Below, piece after piece: positions 12,061 through 25,819 of a stretch of DNA of 64,000 nucleotides. Source of the DNA: Coprinus comatus (lineage: Eukaryota; Basidiomycota; Agaricomycetes; Agaricales; Agaricaceae); the NCBI GenBank assembly GCA_034638255.1, contig JAWPGT010000004.1, forward strand, positions 434,001-498,000, written 5' to 3'. Within the stretch, counting starts at the first letter, position 1; every line of letters starts with the position of its first letter. The position numbers were made by a program, and so were the translations under genes. A model generated the notes under the pieces. The model searched no databases and was not told the origin of the DNA. It worked only from the letters and a program-made list of their open reading frames with translations.

Positions 12061-13371
12061 AATGAGCAGCGGAAGAAAGGGACGAGCTACCAACTGTCCA
12101 AACTTGGGACAGGGACCACGACTTCTCACGAGTCCGTCGTCTAAATCTCCACCACCAATATTATTAACGCCACGAGGCCAGGCAAGCGCTAGTATATTAT
12201 TCTTCTCACTCTTCTTGCAACGCGTAAGACGGGCATGGTCACTTGTCACCGCAATGTTCAAATTACCAACACGTGTAAAATATGCAGTTGGACGGCCCAA
12301 GTCAACTGTAAACGCCCGTCACTTGATGAGGAAGTTTCCAGAGAAACACAATGGCTGCACGTCCTTAACCCATGCGCTACAATTCCATATATCCAATGGC
12401 TCGTGATTGTAGGTGCTAGACTACTTTTGGTAGCCTCTGGCGCTTGTCCAGGTGGGTGTGGAGGATCCAAGATTCCCTGCACCCTCCCAGAATGTGTATG
12501 TACCGCAGTGTTTGGTACTTCCGCTATGACTCTGGAATGGGTACAGACTCGGTACAGACGGTACGTCATAAGTAGCGGATCGTGATTGGCATCAGCCCCT
12601 AGGGCCTACTAAGCAGCCAAGTGTACAAGATGATATATTTAGGTATATCCAATTTAATCGCGCTAGTCGAAGCTCAAAGATATACTTAACAAGTCCACCG
12701 TCAACATGTCTTCTTCGCCCCTCCAGGCAAGACATACTGCGGTTCCTGCTATCTCTTTGTCACTATGCCTCATCACTAGATATTAGAAAATACTCGCAAT
12801 GTAATCGAGGAAAATTACACATACTATCCAGGTGTGCAGGTATAATTGTTACAGCTTTGACAACATCCACAATTTCCATACCCATCTTACTAACCGTCTT
12901 CAGTCGGAAATAACCCAAGTAAGATCGTGTTCACTCGAACAGGCAGATTTTTTTTTCAGCAAAAACTCGGTAGCGAACGTTTTGATCATTGTTTACAAAT
13001 AAATAAAAAGTTTAACCGTTTCAAAACAAAAAAAAATTGCATATGTGCTTGTAATTCAGTTTTGACGAAGAGCATACCCTACCTACGAGAATGATAGTAC
13101 TCCACCATCCTGGAAGGTCCTCTGATCCCCTTGCCAATAAACTGACAAAAGTAGTCGCAAGGAGGGAAACGTATTTGCCTCATAAATGGGGGTGCCATTC
13201 GTCCATTGATTCACTAAACAACCCAAGACCAGTGCTCTCTGTGTCCTTGCGTTCAGACGCCGAATTCTCTGCTAGCCTGGCCCGCGCTAAAAGTATGTAA
13301 TCCGTCAACCTTGAATACTACCTACCACTACACACTGGGAAAAGGCGTGTACCCAATTATAACTCAATTGA
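12061..13371. other. Long 5' region of the KRE6-like gene
   Basis: No convincing gene was found in these 1.3 kb. Short open frames at 12062-12406 and 12258-12585 have no recognisable domain or splice-supported extension. Near 12541-12570 a short direct repeat (GGTACAGAC followed by CGGTACAGACGG) is visible. The region lies upstream of KRE6 (minus) and downstream of the SAP-domain gene, so it probably holds the KRE6 promoter and 5' leader. Confidence 0.4.
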
Positions 13372-15814
13372 TCACATCACCAACGTCCCATTTGTTTTAC
13401 ACCCAATAACCTCCATCCAAATACCAGCAATACCTTCCTCCTCGCATCCAATCTGCATTCCATTATCTCTCAAAATATAATACTCCCTCGATGGCGTCTG
13501 GACAACTGCTATAGCTGGGTGAAGTGCCTGCTTCGACGTCGTCATGAAATGCACGCTTTCAACATGATGATGCCTTTTTAAAGCTCCTACTCAGTATACA
13601 AAAAGGCTTAAAATGTCAAAAACTTTGGATATCTCTTACGCTGGGACGAAAAGGTTCACTCTCGGTTTTTTCCTCTGACAACCCGTTGCCTCTACCATCC
13701 TCGGCAAGCCATTCAATTCTTGTTCCATCTCGCTCGAATTCATATAACGACCACTCAAACTTGTACATTTGAGAGATCAAGGCGTCAGACCCAAATAGAG
13801 AACCCACCCACAGGACAAATACTCACCTGTTTCCCATAGTGCAAGCCAAAATGTATCTCTGGGAAATTCTCTTCTTCATCACCCCAAGTTCGCCTCCTCC
13901 TTCAATCCTCTTCAGCCAATTTTTACTAATCCCCCTATCATACTCCTCATGATTTGTCCATCTCACGATATCTATGATCCCTAACGACTGATCCTTCTCG
14001 TATTTCTTGATATATGCCGACCAATCCAGCCTCGTAGGCAAGCTCATACCTGTCGGAACAGGACTTCCAATAATCTCGCAAGTGTCTTCAAGAACATAAT
14101 ACTTTGTGATTACCGGTCTTGCTGTCCCTGTGAAATTCTCAGTCTTTCTAGGTGCAACAGAAACACACCATATTTCCTCCATAACCAACTCTACACCCAC
14201 TACCTTGGAATTCTTCATGTCTTCTACACCTCTATTCAACGAGATTCCAAAATAGCACCAAGTAAGTAGAAATCTATCGATCCACAACAAATGGTAACTT
14301 AACATTTATTTTTCCACAATAACAAAACAAACTTACCTTACAGCAATTCCAACCTGTCGTTCCGAGTCTCCACTTGCCCAAATATTTTCGTCAACACTTC
14401 CCCAGCCTAACAACTTTCCCAACCAAGACCCTACAAAAAGCTCCTTTCTTTTATTTCTCTCTTCCTCTCTGATTATTCTATAGAACCACAAATTCATCCT
14501 ATCGATTGAAAGACCCTTCAAAGCTAAGATATTCTTAAGGCGTCTTCCTGGATACCATCTCTTCAAATGATGTGCTGCTGATATATATGCAGAGTATCGT
14601 AACAGACGAGAAGATAACGATAGAGCTTTGATATCGGATATATATATGTCACGCAGTATTATGGCTAAACGGCCTGCATATTTGCGTTGTGTCAAGGAAG
14701 GTGGGAGTGTTATTGTCTTGAATTCTAAATTCGTTTCGTCTGTAGAAACAAAGTCTAGATTTCCTAGCTGGGTCAATGGCGTTTCTTTACGGGTATTCGA
14801 ATAATTCTGTCGTGATTGTGTAGAAGGTGGAATTGGTACTGGAACTATGGGGGCAATTGTGTTGGGTATTCTTGCTTTCGGGATTAATTTGATGAATCTC
14901 TTAACTGTTCCTGTTCCACTGGTCGTTTTCTTGGGGTTCGCAGTCTCTTCTCCTCTTTTATTTCCACCAATCTCTTTCCTAGGTCGCATAACAACTGGTA
15001 TAGACCTTGTCGTCATATCTACCCTCGTTTGCATGAGTGCCTGCGAAGTTGTAATATTTGTGCTAGCGTTCAATTTCTGCTTCTTCCTCGGTGGTTCTTC
15101 GATACTCCTCTCTTCATCTTGTCCCTGTTCTGAGATAGGTATGTTAAATTCCACTGGTGCTCGTAAAAGAGGAGGTGTTAATTGTTGTCCAATGGCCATT
15201 TCAATATCCCGATTACCGGTCATTCTTGATCCCGATCTTTGAGCTCCAGATCCGATGCTTTTGTTACTTGGTATTGGTATTGCTTCGGTATAACCCGTAG
15301 GCCTTGAAGAGCAGGACGGGCTTATTGTTGTTTGTAATACTGGTACTGATATTTGCAACGCCGTAGGAATAATAGAAGTGGGACTATTTCCAGTACCAGT
15401 ACCACGGTTTAATTTAGTAGCCATAGTGGTAGATATCGTTGCAGACTCCAATGATTCTGGTGGAACTAGTATTGGCATTATTGATGGTGTGAGGATTGGG
15501 TTCTTTTCCTTCGCCTTCTTTTTGTTTTTCACCTTCGCAGTTCCAGCTCCAGTTCCAGATTTAAGCTTCGACATTCTCGCCGTTGGTAATATTGAGCTAT
15601 TAGATCCCAGACCATTGCTTGTTACATTCGTGTTTATTTCCCCCGGGACAGAACCAGAGATAGACGCTGAGGCTGAGTTGTGGGTTGTATTTATATGACC
15701 AGCCAATTTCTCCAAAAGCGCAGATTTAGCAAGTTTCGAATATCCAGTGATTCCTTTTTCTTTGCATAAAGCTTTGAGTTGTGGAATCGTAAGTTTTTTC
15801 AAGTCAGTGGCCAT
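13372..15814 (-). CDS. SAP-domain protein, basidiomycete-type, function unknown
   Basis: Model: complement(join(13372..13555,13640..13759,13827..14273,14337..15814)), 742 aa. Residues 1-40 form a SAP helix-turn-helix (KKLTIPQLKALCKEKGITGYSKLAKSALLEKL), a motif used for binding AT-rich DNA or RNA. About 280 low-complexity Ser/Thr/Pro residues follow, including a basic cluster (PRKKQKL) that could be a nuclear signal. The C-terminal half is globular with RYSAYISAAHHLKRWYP and a final YYILRDNGMQIGCEEEG; from memory such C-termini recur in SAP proteins of mushrooms. Exon 3 was placed by phase (leftover AG before it, GC after it); another frame of the same exon is also open. Only 120 bases separate its start from the next gene's stop. 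Confidence 0.72.
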
Positions 15815-15934
15815 CCTAGAGAGTGAAAGTATTGGGAGTACGGGTGTGAGTATGAGTACTAATTATACAGGTGTCACGCTAATGGGAAGTATGGTACAAA
15901 ACCGCATATATTCAGTAAATCCAACCCAATGTTT

Positions 15935-17663
15935 TTACGTTCCAAGTGAAGGTATAACAGGCGCTATTACAATTGCAACATTCCTTCCACTCCCAGTAGC
16001 CTGGTCAAATAAATTAACCAATTTTATAGAGGAGGAAATCCCATTGACATTCATACATTCCTCTATCCACTTCAACCGGTCAACCAGTATGGCGCTTTCG
16101 ACCACAGGTCCAATAAAGCATCTTAACGTATGAACGACCTCCAAATACCGTTCTAGCTCATCTCTTCCAAGATTATCCGCCTTTCCTTCCCCATTGATGT
16201 CGTTCTCTGCGGAACTATTGCCAAAATCAACACCCATCTTCTTCCCGGCGACATTCAAGAAAGTATTCCAATCGTTATATGCAGTATCTCTCAACCGCCC
16301 CAGTTTTTTCATCTGCGGTGTTACGCCAGTGCCACTTTTCAAATCTGAATCTATAACTTTAGGTTCTGGTAGTCGAGACCAAGGCATTTGACGTCCGGGT
16401 GTCAAGTTTAGATTTAATTGAGGTTGATATTGAGACTCATTTGGATGATGATTGCCGGTATCTAGTTGCATGAATTGCAGTTTTTTTCCTAGGAGAGCCC
16501 GCCAGGTTATTTTGCGAAGAGCCAACTCTACTGATGGTATCGGTAATGGTGGGGATATTTGTGAGAGCCATTGAAGGGGAATTTGAGCAGCAAGATGATA
16601 CGCGGATATAGGGAGGTCGATTGTTGGGAGATAACCTTTGAGTTCTTTGGATAGAGGAAACTCTTGGGATGGAAAGAGTTATTTGAGGAATGGTGTATGT
16701 ATCCAGGATTACACACCTCCATTTCGCATCAGATTATAACAACATCCAACTGCAACTACGCTAGCATATTTCCAGCGATTCTGTCTAGTGCTCTTCCGAC
16801 AAAAAGTACGGATTACATCTGGAGTGAGTGAGCCACAAGCATGCAGGCCAATCAACAAGACAGATATTTCCTCGTTACCATCCTCCAAGATCCATTGATC
16901 GATGGCGTCATGTAAAGCCTCAGGTGTAATATGTATCGTCTTGTGTACAATAGCAGGAACTTCAGCAGAAGGCGGGGGAAGCAGTCGTTTTTCCCAACGC
17001 TGAGCACCGACTGTCTGACCTTCGTCCGCATCCAATGCAAGAATGTGACTTCCTGGCAAAGAAGCTTTAAGCCTTCGCGTCAAGTATCCCTGAATGAACC
17101 ACGGGTTATTCTCTTTTCTTGAACGAAAATCCCGCGGAATGGAAACGGACTTGACCAGCTCCAACATCAACAATCCTGAGCTTTGAAATATCCCAGTCAT
17201 TCACATAGATAGTCTCGAGGATGTATGCAGTCATTCGAGAAACTTCATGTGCCTTTTTAGGGGATAACCCTACTTCTTTGAATGGTGGTAGAGATCGAGC
17301 GAAAATTGTTGGATTTCGCGGTATTGATAATCGCCGGGTAGATATAATCAACTCTTGAAGACGTGTCGGGATTGTTGTAGATCTACTGTCAATGAATCAT
17401 ATACTTCAGACAGTTTCTGATGCACGGCTCACTGACACTCACTGCAGGCGGCCGGATATATACAACTCAACTAAATGTAACCAGCCGTTCGGAGTATCTT
17501 GGCTCCAATCATACCATTCCTCAAACCACGAGTTAGGTACACTATTCTTGGTAGCGATTTCGTTCGGGTGTAGGCGCAATAGGTTCTGGACAATGTCTGA
17601 TGTCAAAAATGGATGTAGCTCTCGCAATTTGTCGGCTACCCCGCATTCCGAAATCTGTGCCAT
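15935..17663 (-). CDS. METTL25/RRNAD1-like SAM-dependent methyltransferase
   Basis: Model: complement(join(15935..16662,16717..17089,17151..17385,17443..17663)), 518 aa. The SAM-binding motif I is IVDVGAGQGYLTRRL, split by an intron after GAGQ. It is followed by ILALDADEGQ and the family signature LLIGLHACGSLTPDVIRTF, then VVAVGCCYNLM and FPLSKEL. This order (GxGxG, D, LHACGxL, CCYN, FP) fits the METTL25/25B (RRNAD1) group. That group has been linked to methylation of translation components, but the substrate here is inferred, not shown. The stop lies 120 bases upstream of the SAP-domain gene on the same strand. Confidence 0.85.
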
Positions 17664-17946
17664 GGTTCTTGAGATAGTTACAGATCAGCAGAGTTTGATG
17701 GGGTTCAGGACACGTGCAGCAGACGGATCAGAATGAGTGTGTAGTAAGCGTAAGTAAATATACATCCATCCTAGCATCAACAGATTGTCAAAAGTGTTTA
17801 AAGCCTAAATTGTGAATTAAGTGGTAGTAGTGTGGATGTACCGGGTATAAGGTCCACGAATTAACCGAAGAAACGTAAATATAGGAAGTAAAACTGAGAA
17901 TGGCTCAATTGTAAATGGGAAGTGGTAGCAACCTGTGGCAAAACAT

Positions 17947-20900
17947 CAATCTTTCACCGGTAATACGTCGAAGATCATTTGAATATACCTATCTGCGTTA
18001 AATAAAAAATTATTTGCGACATCTTCCCCTTCCAAAAAGTGGTTTGGGTATATAACTGAACATAATGAGCCCAATCAGTAATGACTCACGAATGAACATC
18101 GAAACGCACCTAGATGCCCATTCAACTCCTTCAACAACTTTTCCATCTTATCCCTTTCCCATTTCTCAAAGGGTTCAGTCCCCTTCGCAGGCTTGCGGGA
18201 ACGTTCACTGGTCCCGTTGGTGTTGGCTGGTCCTTGAGCAGAATGTCCTTGTTCACTACTTTCTCCTTTGGTCATAGCCTCTGATTCATCGGTCTGCGCA
18301 AGAATAGAACTACCCTCTTGTCCAGGGGCGCCCTCGTCCCCTGGTTCTGATGATACTCGTGCTACAGGTTCATTGGTCTCGGGGATCTAGAGAAGTACTT
18401 AATACGCAAGATATATAGAGGAGTTATCCCGTACCGGTTTATTCATTCGTTCGTGATGTACGACAAATTCCTTGTACTGTTTCCAGGTAGAGATGGTATC
18501 ATCGGGAATAGCATGAAAGACTTTGCGATATATCTCCGTCTGGAAAGAATATCAATATATTATCCAACTTATGGATTTCAGCAAACACATACATTGTATG
18601 CAGCACTTGCTACCCAAATGTCTTTCCAAAATGAGTCTGAAATTGGATCTTCAAAATTATCTGCATCTACCTGCGGCCGGGTGATGGGTACCGTCCACTT
18701 TGTATTATTTCTACTAGCGAAACGTCTTAGGATATCACCCTTTCTAGAGTTCGAAGCTGTCGTGGGTGCGGGTGTTTTCTCTCCAGATACCATCGTTGAT
18801 TGTTCATCCGTTTCAAAGCTGAACGAGTATTCACCAATAGTTGGTGTTTGCATATCCTGTTGATTATCTAAATCATCTTCGCGTGCCAACGATCTTTTCT
18901 CAGCTTGAGGGGAAGATGGGCGACCATCACGAATGGTTTTCTCCTCTGCGGTCAACACTGTAGAACTAAAAGATCCTGTTCCTTCCTTTCGTTCTGCCAG
19001 GTCCTTTTGTTCGTCTTGTAAAGCTCCAGCCACCGTGTCATGCACCGAGCGAACCTTTTGTAAGAGCTGAGCCTCCGCAGACGCAGACGCATGGCCAATG
19101 GCCATTCCAGCTAATCAACGTCAAACGTTAGTTATGGAATGGTGTTCTAATTCATTTAGCGTATTACCTTGCTTTACACCATCCAAACCGGCTTTCGCAA
19201 AAGTAGTGACACCATCTTGCCCGCATTGTTGCTCCTGGTCTGGATCCCAGGCCTGTTGTTCATTTTCAGGTTGAACTGGTTCATTAGTCATGAGGTCTTC
19301 TTCTTCCAGTGCGTCTACATTGATACCGAGGTGTTCCCTCATCAAACGTACTCGGAGTGAATGGGCGAACCTTCCCACTTTGAAGGGGCGGCCTGCCATG
19401 GTCCTAATAATAATGAAGGTAGGTTAGATTGGCTTGTTAGGGAAGATGCCAAGGTCATACCCATCAATCATATCGGTATCTCTAATGACAGCAGCTAGCT
19501 CTGAATCCCTATCTCCACGTTGCGACCGTTCGTTGATGTTTGCGCTACCTATGATAGCCAAGCGATCGTCGATAATGCAAATCTTGCCATGAATGTATAC
19601 CTGATCTTGTTAGAATGATATTAACAATCTCATTTGTATCGTACAAACCTGCTCGGTTGTTAGGATATCCCCACGCAACTTGCCCCATGTTCGTAGGGAA
19701 AAAATCGTAATATACTCCGTAGGCTAATAAAAATAAAAATGAGACACGATGCTAAGCAGCTGATTAAGTACATACGTCAATCCCCTCTTTTTTCAGTCGA
19801 GAGAAAATAGAATTGGGGCCGCGAGCAATCGTTTGGTTCTGGCATTCTAGGATAATCCGAATCTAATGCATCATGAGCTGATTTTAGTATAGGAAAAAAT
19901 TCAACGACATACTGCGCTCGCATCACTATGATCTACTGGGAACGTGAACCCTGGAAGTAAAGGTATTACAACACAACATTTCCAAGGTGTTCCATCTTTG
20001 TATGCCTTGACGATACGGTGGACGATAGCATCGCCGATATTATTTTCAATTTTTACATCGTCGACAGTAGTCCTGTAAAGTGAAATAAGTGCACAATTCA
20101 ATGTCGTTTAAAATATTACTAACGATGTGATGAAAAATTGATTCTCAATATAGACGAAATGCTCGGACATTTGAATTGCTAAATATTAGGTCATAACAGT
20201 TCAGGTAGATAGTGGGAATGGCGAACCTTTAAGATATGCGTTTTGTATGGAGTGTTCAATTTTCGTAGGTGTTCCCATAGACCAGGGTCCAGAGGACCGA
20301 CATACTTGCATCTCACATGTTCCCGTAAGCCCCATGAGAGCCAGTTCTCCTGGTTTAAACTCAGGTGGAGGCAATAAGAAAGGCATAACCCGAGTATGGT
20401 TCTGGTGGAAATAAACCATTAATACTATGCTTTTACTAGGTAGACAACCACACAAACCTTTATTCTCAGGAGATAGTTCCATCTACATAACACTGAGTTA
20501 GAACAAGACAAAGAGAAATTTAATAATGCATTTGTACCGTTGAACGAAGTGGCGCGAGAAATCTCGCGCTGGTTGGCCTACTACTTGCATCGCTACGTCA
20601 TGCCTACCGACATATTAGTACTGAGAGATCAGAGGAATTTCAACTACTAACCATGGCATGCGTGGGTTCTTAGTACGATCATACATATCTTCATCGGGTT
20701 TGTGAAGAGAATGAAAGTCTGAAACCCGGGGGTTACTGTAGTCTTTTCCTATTTGTAGGACGGACTATATGAGATTTATTCTGGTCCTACAACTACAGCT
20801 TGGACTCACCAGGCCAGATCTCTGGATGATCTGTACCATCAACATCGTCAGTTAATGCATGTTGAGGTGTGTCCCATCTAAGTTAAAGCAACCGTCAGGG

Positions 20901-23900
20901 TAGTTCATATTTACGCTCTCTAGAAATTGTATATTACCGTCCGAAGCACAAGTCTAGGCCACCCATGAATGCGATAGCCTGATCAATCACACAGAGTTTT
21001 TCATGCTGCAGGCGGGGGAATGAAGGTTATTCTTAACTAATAGGGAGAACGACTCACATGTGCCCAGTAAAATGTCCCTGTTTGGAAATGTGAGGGGGAC
21101 CTTTGCACCATTATATTAGGGTGCAAACCCATCAAGCGTTGTTTGGCGTAACTGATATTTTGTAAGAACCTGACTTCAGATACCCACATAAATTACGAAC
21201 TTGCTATCGGTAGGAGTTGTGCGATTGGAAACTTCTTGGCTGTAAATATGTCAGCCTTCAAGCGAGATTCCCAAGATAAATTGGTCCCTACTAAAGAATA
21301 ACATATATCTTCACGCCTTCCTTGGCCTTGCGCTCCAGTAAGCGGTCCAAACGATATCTATCCTTTCCCGGCCTTCTCATCAGTAATTCTATGTATCATG
21401 AGCATAAGTCGTTGATACTCCAGAGCGTACATACCAGGAGATAACCACCAGTCATGAATATAAATCACTTCACGTGCAAGCAGGATCGCTCGTGACAAGT
21501 TCCAAAAATAATCTCGCTAGATTGAATTATTTCAGCTTCTTATCTGCACTGGACAGTAAGAGGCTTACACCATCAACGAGCCATTGTGCTGCAACATTTA
21601 GCCGAATTGGAGAGAAGCTGTCAAATCGGTTTTTGCCCATATAGTGACTTGCGGAAGCACTGCGTTCCAAAGCGGTGATCCATTGGAGCATTTGACGCTA
21701 AACGCAAGGCTCATTGCTCAATTGCTACAGCCCACGGTAAGTACACCACTCACCTCGCTTTTGGCAAAAAGCTTCAATTTCATTTGAGAGTTAGAGATAT
21801 AAAATGTATGTTTAGAGACGTCGCTTTTTTGATCTTTCTTTTTGCTGGGTTGTCCGGCAACATTTTCCCTCCCTAGCCCGTTTCCATTACCCGGGGCAAG
21901 AGTGGCATTGGTATTAGTAGAAGGGTCCAATATAGCAATCTGATGTGGGGGAGGTATTGAGCTACTGAAAGAGTCAGAATCGTTGTTGGCATCAACAATG
22001 TTTGCGGAAGCTTGCTGGTCGTGAGTCGAGTCCAGGTGAAAGATTTTGGAGACACGCGATTTTATAGATTTTATAGTCCCTTTGAACGAATTTCCATCAC
22101 AATCACGGGTCTGGTTATGAGGCGTTAAGTGACTATCTTGAAGCACTGGATTTTCGGAGGACGGTTTTGCGCGTGACGAGAGCGGATGCTCTACCACCGA
22201 AACAAGTTCTTGGCCCAAAATAGTGTTCAGACCTTGTCGATAATACCTCTTGGGCCGTTCGATCTTGAACTCAGGATCAAACAGGAAGACGTCCCAGACA
22301 GTAAGCTTCCGGTATGTTAGTTAACGACTACCTCAAATCGAGAAATGACAAACCTCGCCAGGTTCCTCGAGAACCACCAGGTAACTCTCTCTAACGGCAC
22401 ACCAGTAAGATTCTGATTTCGCCTTGCGACCGAGGCCTTTTCTACCAAACCCACCACCACCGTTATTCATTACCTCTATTTGTAAATAGCCCGCTTTATA
22501 CTGCGTTCCGCCAGATTGCGCAAGTGTAATAGATAAAGCACTAATCTCTAAAAATCCAGATAATCTATTGGAAGAAGGGTGAAACATCTACTAATCATGG
22601 GTTATATTTGACAGCAATGTAATAAAGTGACTTACTACGGCACGAATAAGTTTGATAAGGTAATCTTCTAAATTCTCTCGCTGTAACCTCGCGAATGAAG
22701 CTTGGTCGACGTGCCCATCTTCTTTCTTGAGAAACTTGAGGTAGGGTATACCTTTGTAAGGAAATATTAGCTATAGTACATAATGTGACATTCAACTCAC
22801 TAGTCAATGGAAATTCGGGAAGCTGATCACCGAGACGATTATAAACATTCGAAACAGTATAGTGCGTGTGTAGAGAAAAGAAATCACGGAGTTGACGATA
22901 TACAACCCATCTTGCAGCGCCATTAGCGTATTCACACTCGATTCTGAACGCCGTCTTCTTTTCTTCCGTTGGGTGATAACTGTCGCTTATACGGATCCTT
23001 AAACGGTGGAGAAGAATAGGCACACGCCTATAACCCTTCTCGTCACGCTCGAACCAAAGCCTGAGCATGAGTGTTGAAAGGCCACCTGTTATGAGTTCAT
23101 CGGTGATGTTGACTGCCTGAGATGTTACAGCGGATGGGCCGGGTAATATGGGATTACCTTGGTCATGCACCAAGTTCGGAAGTAGAGAACGCAATTTTGC
23201 CCATTTATCTTTGCCTGCTTTATTCTCGGAATGTGAATGCGGCAAGGAAAATGCACGCCGCACGCCAGATCGCCCATTTGGCAAACTGCTCTCTCTGTTG
23301 GCAGCCTCAGACTTTGGAGACTCGCTGGTAGTAACATCGAGGGGGGTTTCTCCTCCTTGTACTGCTCCGCTTTTTGTAGACCCTTCCTCTCTAACCTCAC
23401 CATCTTCTGGGATACCTTCGGGTTCCTGTGTCCTCACAGGGCCTGCGCTGTGAGGGTGCTCATCCCTTTGCGATTCTTGAAACCAACGGATGGGTTTCAA
23501 AATCCAACCATCATCAACACTTTGGCTCTCTCGTCTCTTTCCCTTTCTGTCTCTTAGAACGTGTTGGCTTGAAGGAAATTCAAGAGCATCACGAAAGTCT
23601 GCGCTGGATCGCGAAAACGAGTTTAATTCGTCATTGTCATAAGAAAAGCTTGGGTCAAGGTCACTAGAGTCGTACTGATGACCGCTATTGTGACGAGAAG
23701 GCGAATTGGTGAAGGAATAAGCAAAAGAGAGGGAGCGAGGAGGACCTGTTCTTCTGGCAGGAGTATCAGGTGGAGACTTGTAATGCAGTTGATGTTGGCT
23801 AAGAGCGTTATTAAGGCTTTGGTTTGGTTGGGCATCCGGTGTTCGAAGAACACCGTCGCCGCTGGATGTAGGTTCGAGGTGAAAAGGAAATCCAATTACA

Positions 23901-24025
23901 TTCGCTGGAGCCTCGTGGATTTGTAAAGTGGGTGTTGAATTTTGGCTTTTGGTATCTTTACCACTACCATCGACGTGGATGTGAAGCTGTTTAAGACCGC
24001 TGAGTGCGGTATCCGCCGATGACAT
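17947..24025 (-). CDS. SPO14: Phospholipase D (Spo14/PLD1 type)
   Basis: A multi-exon gene beginning [20 protein letters not shown] at 24025 and ending in [16 protein letters not shown] at 17947. Exon 1 encodes about 300 Ser/Pro-rich residues and then the PX domain ([27 protein letters not shown]), continued in [20 protein letters not shown] domain follows (about 22300-22600, [21 protein letters not shown]). Both HKD catalytic motifs are intact: [20 protein letters not shown] at about 20960-21005 and [20 protein letters not shown] at about 19540-19591. The enzyme hydrolyses phosphatidylcholine to phosphatidic acid and choline on membranes. There are many short exons and I resolved only part of them, so internal boundaries are approximate. 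The C-terminal tail is long, acidic and Ser/Gln-rich. Confidence 0.9.
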
Positions 24026-24089
24026 GGCAGAACAGGATTTGGGGGGAAAGACTACAGACGTAATAAATAAAGTAGTGTGATTGCCATTC

Positions 24090-25771
24090 TTAGGTTGACG
24101 TCACTCCGCTCCTTTTCCCAGCACTCCTCCCAGCTTTTCGCCCAAAAACAGCACCCGCAGTCAGACCACTTCCTCCAGGATAATTCTCGTAAAATATGCC
24201 CCCTACCATCTCACCTGTACAATATAACCCCGGAATTTCCTCTCCATTCTCACTAATAACAGATGCATTAACAGGATTAATGAGAAGCCCTCCAAATGTG
24301 AAGGTGATACCACATGTAACCTTTACCGCCATGAACGGTGCCTCATCCATTGACAGAGCCCAATTGGATTTTGGTAATGGGAGGCCTAAAGTACTCTTAC
24401 CGTCCTTGATGGCAGGATCCCAGACGTTACTAACGTTCTCAACTTCATATGCTCGTACAGCATCATTGTAACTCGCCATCGTTTCCAAGAATTGTTTCTT
24501 TGCTCCTGGACTCATCCCATGCGATTCAAGCTGATCTGCAAGCTTCGCTAAACTACCGGCAACTATTTTGTCAACAATTCCATCCCCATATTCTTCTTCT
24601 CTAAGTTTGCTGATCACTTTTCCATCCCATACTTGGAATACAAATCCCCCTGGCTGCATCAAGATAGCTCGGCCAAACTTGGCGTAAGTGTAATTGCGAA
24701 AGTCTTCTCCTTCGTCAACGAAACGCATACCGTCGCAATTAACCATGATTCCTAAAGGATATCCTGACTTGGTGAATTGGTTTGTAAGTTCGCGCTCTCC
24801 CTGTTCAGGATTTGCATTGGCATCCCAGCATGTACTATGACAGCCGGACCAGTGCCCAATACGCTTGGCACCCGCTAGACTTGCTATTTCGAACCCGTCG
24901 CCTGTGTTATATGGAGTTCCTCGAACCTATATTTCATAATTTAATATTTTGATCAATGTTACCCACAGTGGGCGCACTTACACTGGCATTCTCCCACCCT
25001 TCACCCAAATACTCCCTCCTCAGTTCTTTATTAGCTTCGAATCCCCCAGCAGCAAGGATTACACTTTGAGTACGTATGATGCTCTCTTGGGTCCGATCAT
25101 GTTGTCGCGAATCATGAACTTTCAATCCCACAACACCATTTTGTCCCAGAACGAGCGCAACAGCTTTTACGCTGAACCTTCTTTCAACCCCTAACCTTTC
25201 CAAAGCCTCAGAATGTGTGTGAATCAAACCTTTACCTCCATCTCTCACACTTAATGCCATTCCTCCCCAAAACACTTGACGGCCACCAATCTCATAAGCT
25301 TGACGATTGAACGCCATGGTAAAATCTACGCCAATGAAATCCTTCAACCATTGTATGGCAGTTCTAGACTCTTTCACTAGTGTATCCACAAGAACAGGGT
25401 CTGAACGGCCTCGAGATAACCGTTGTATGTCATTGGTAAATTGTTCAATCGAGTATGGCTCCAAATCAATCTGCGCAGCTTTTTCAGAAGGTACGTTAGA
25501 TACGAGGCCCAAAATATCCGCAAGTCCACCATGTACGGTTCTATGGGCTCCAGCAGTAAAGTAGCCATTTCCTCCTGCCCATTCAGGTGGACACTTGTCG
25601 ATCATCAGCACTGTTGAGTAAAATTATCACAGTTAACCATCTCTTTTTCATAAAATCCAAGTATGGTGGGTTTAATATACCTTTACTACATCCTGATTGA
25701 ATGGCGGAGATTGCTGCGCAGCTTCCTGCATGGCCTGAGCCGACAACGATACAATCATAGTCATTGGACAT
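24090..25771 (-). CDS. FAD-dependent oxidoreductase of the fumarate reductase/TcuA-like family
   Basis: Model: complement(join(24090..24926,24982..25610,25681..25771)), 518 aa. The N-terminus is a Rossmann FAD-binding site (CIVVGSGHAGSCAAISA) followed by MIDKCPPEWAGGNGYFT. The C-terminus has the flavin-proximal GLYCTGEMVGGIFYENYPGG and SGLTAGAVFGRKAG. The central HTHSEALERLGVE and VILAAGGFEANKEL are typical of FAD_binding_2 proteins. The overall look is closest to bacterial FAD-dependent tricarballylate dehydrogenase (TcuA) rather than to mitochondrial succinate dehydrogenase. The substrate is not known. It has only two introns, few for this window. Its stop lies 65 bases upstream of the phospholipase D start. 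Confidence 0.85.
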
Positions 25772-25819
25772 GATACTGAGTGATATCGTGTGTTCAACTG
25801 ATATTCACAGTTTTGTCAA

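Noticed and set aside
12062..12585. Overlapping open frames upstream of the KRE6-like gene
   Set aside because: Short, without domains, mutually overlapping and not extended by any consistent splice.
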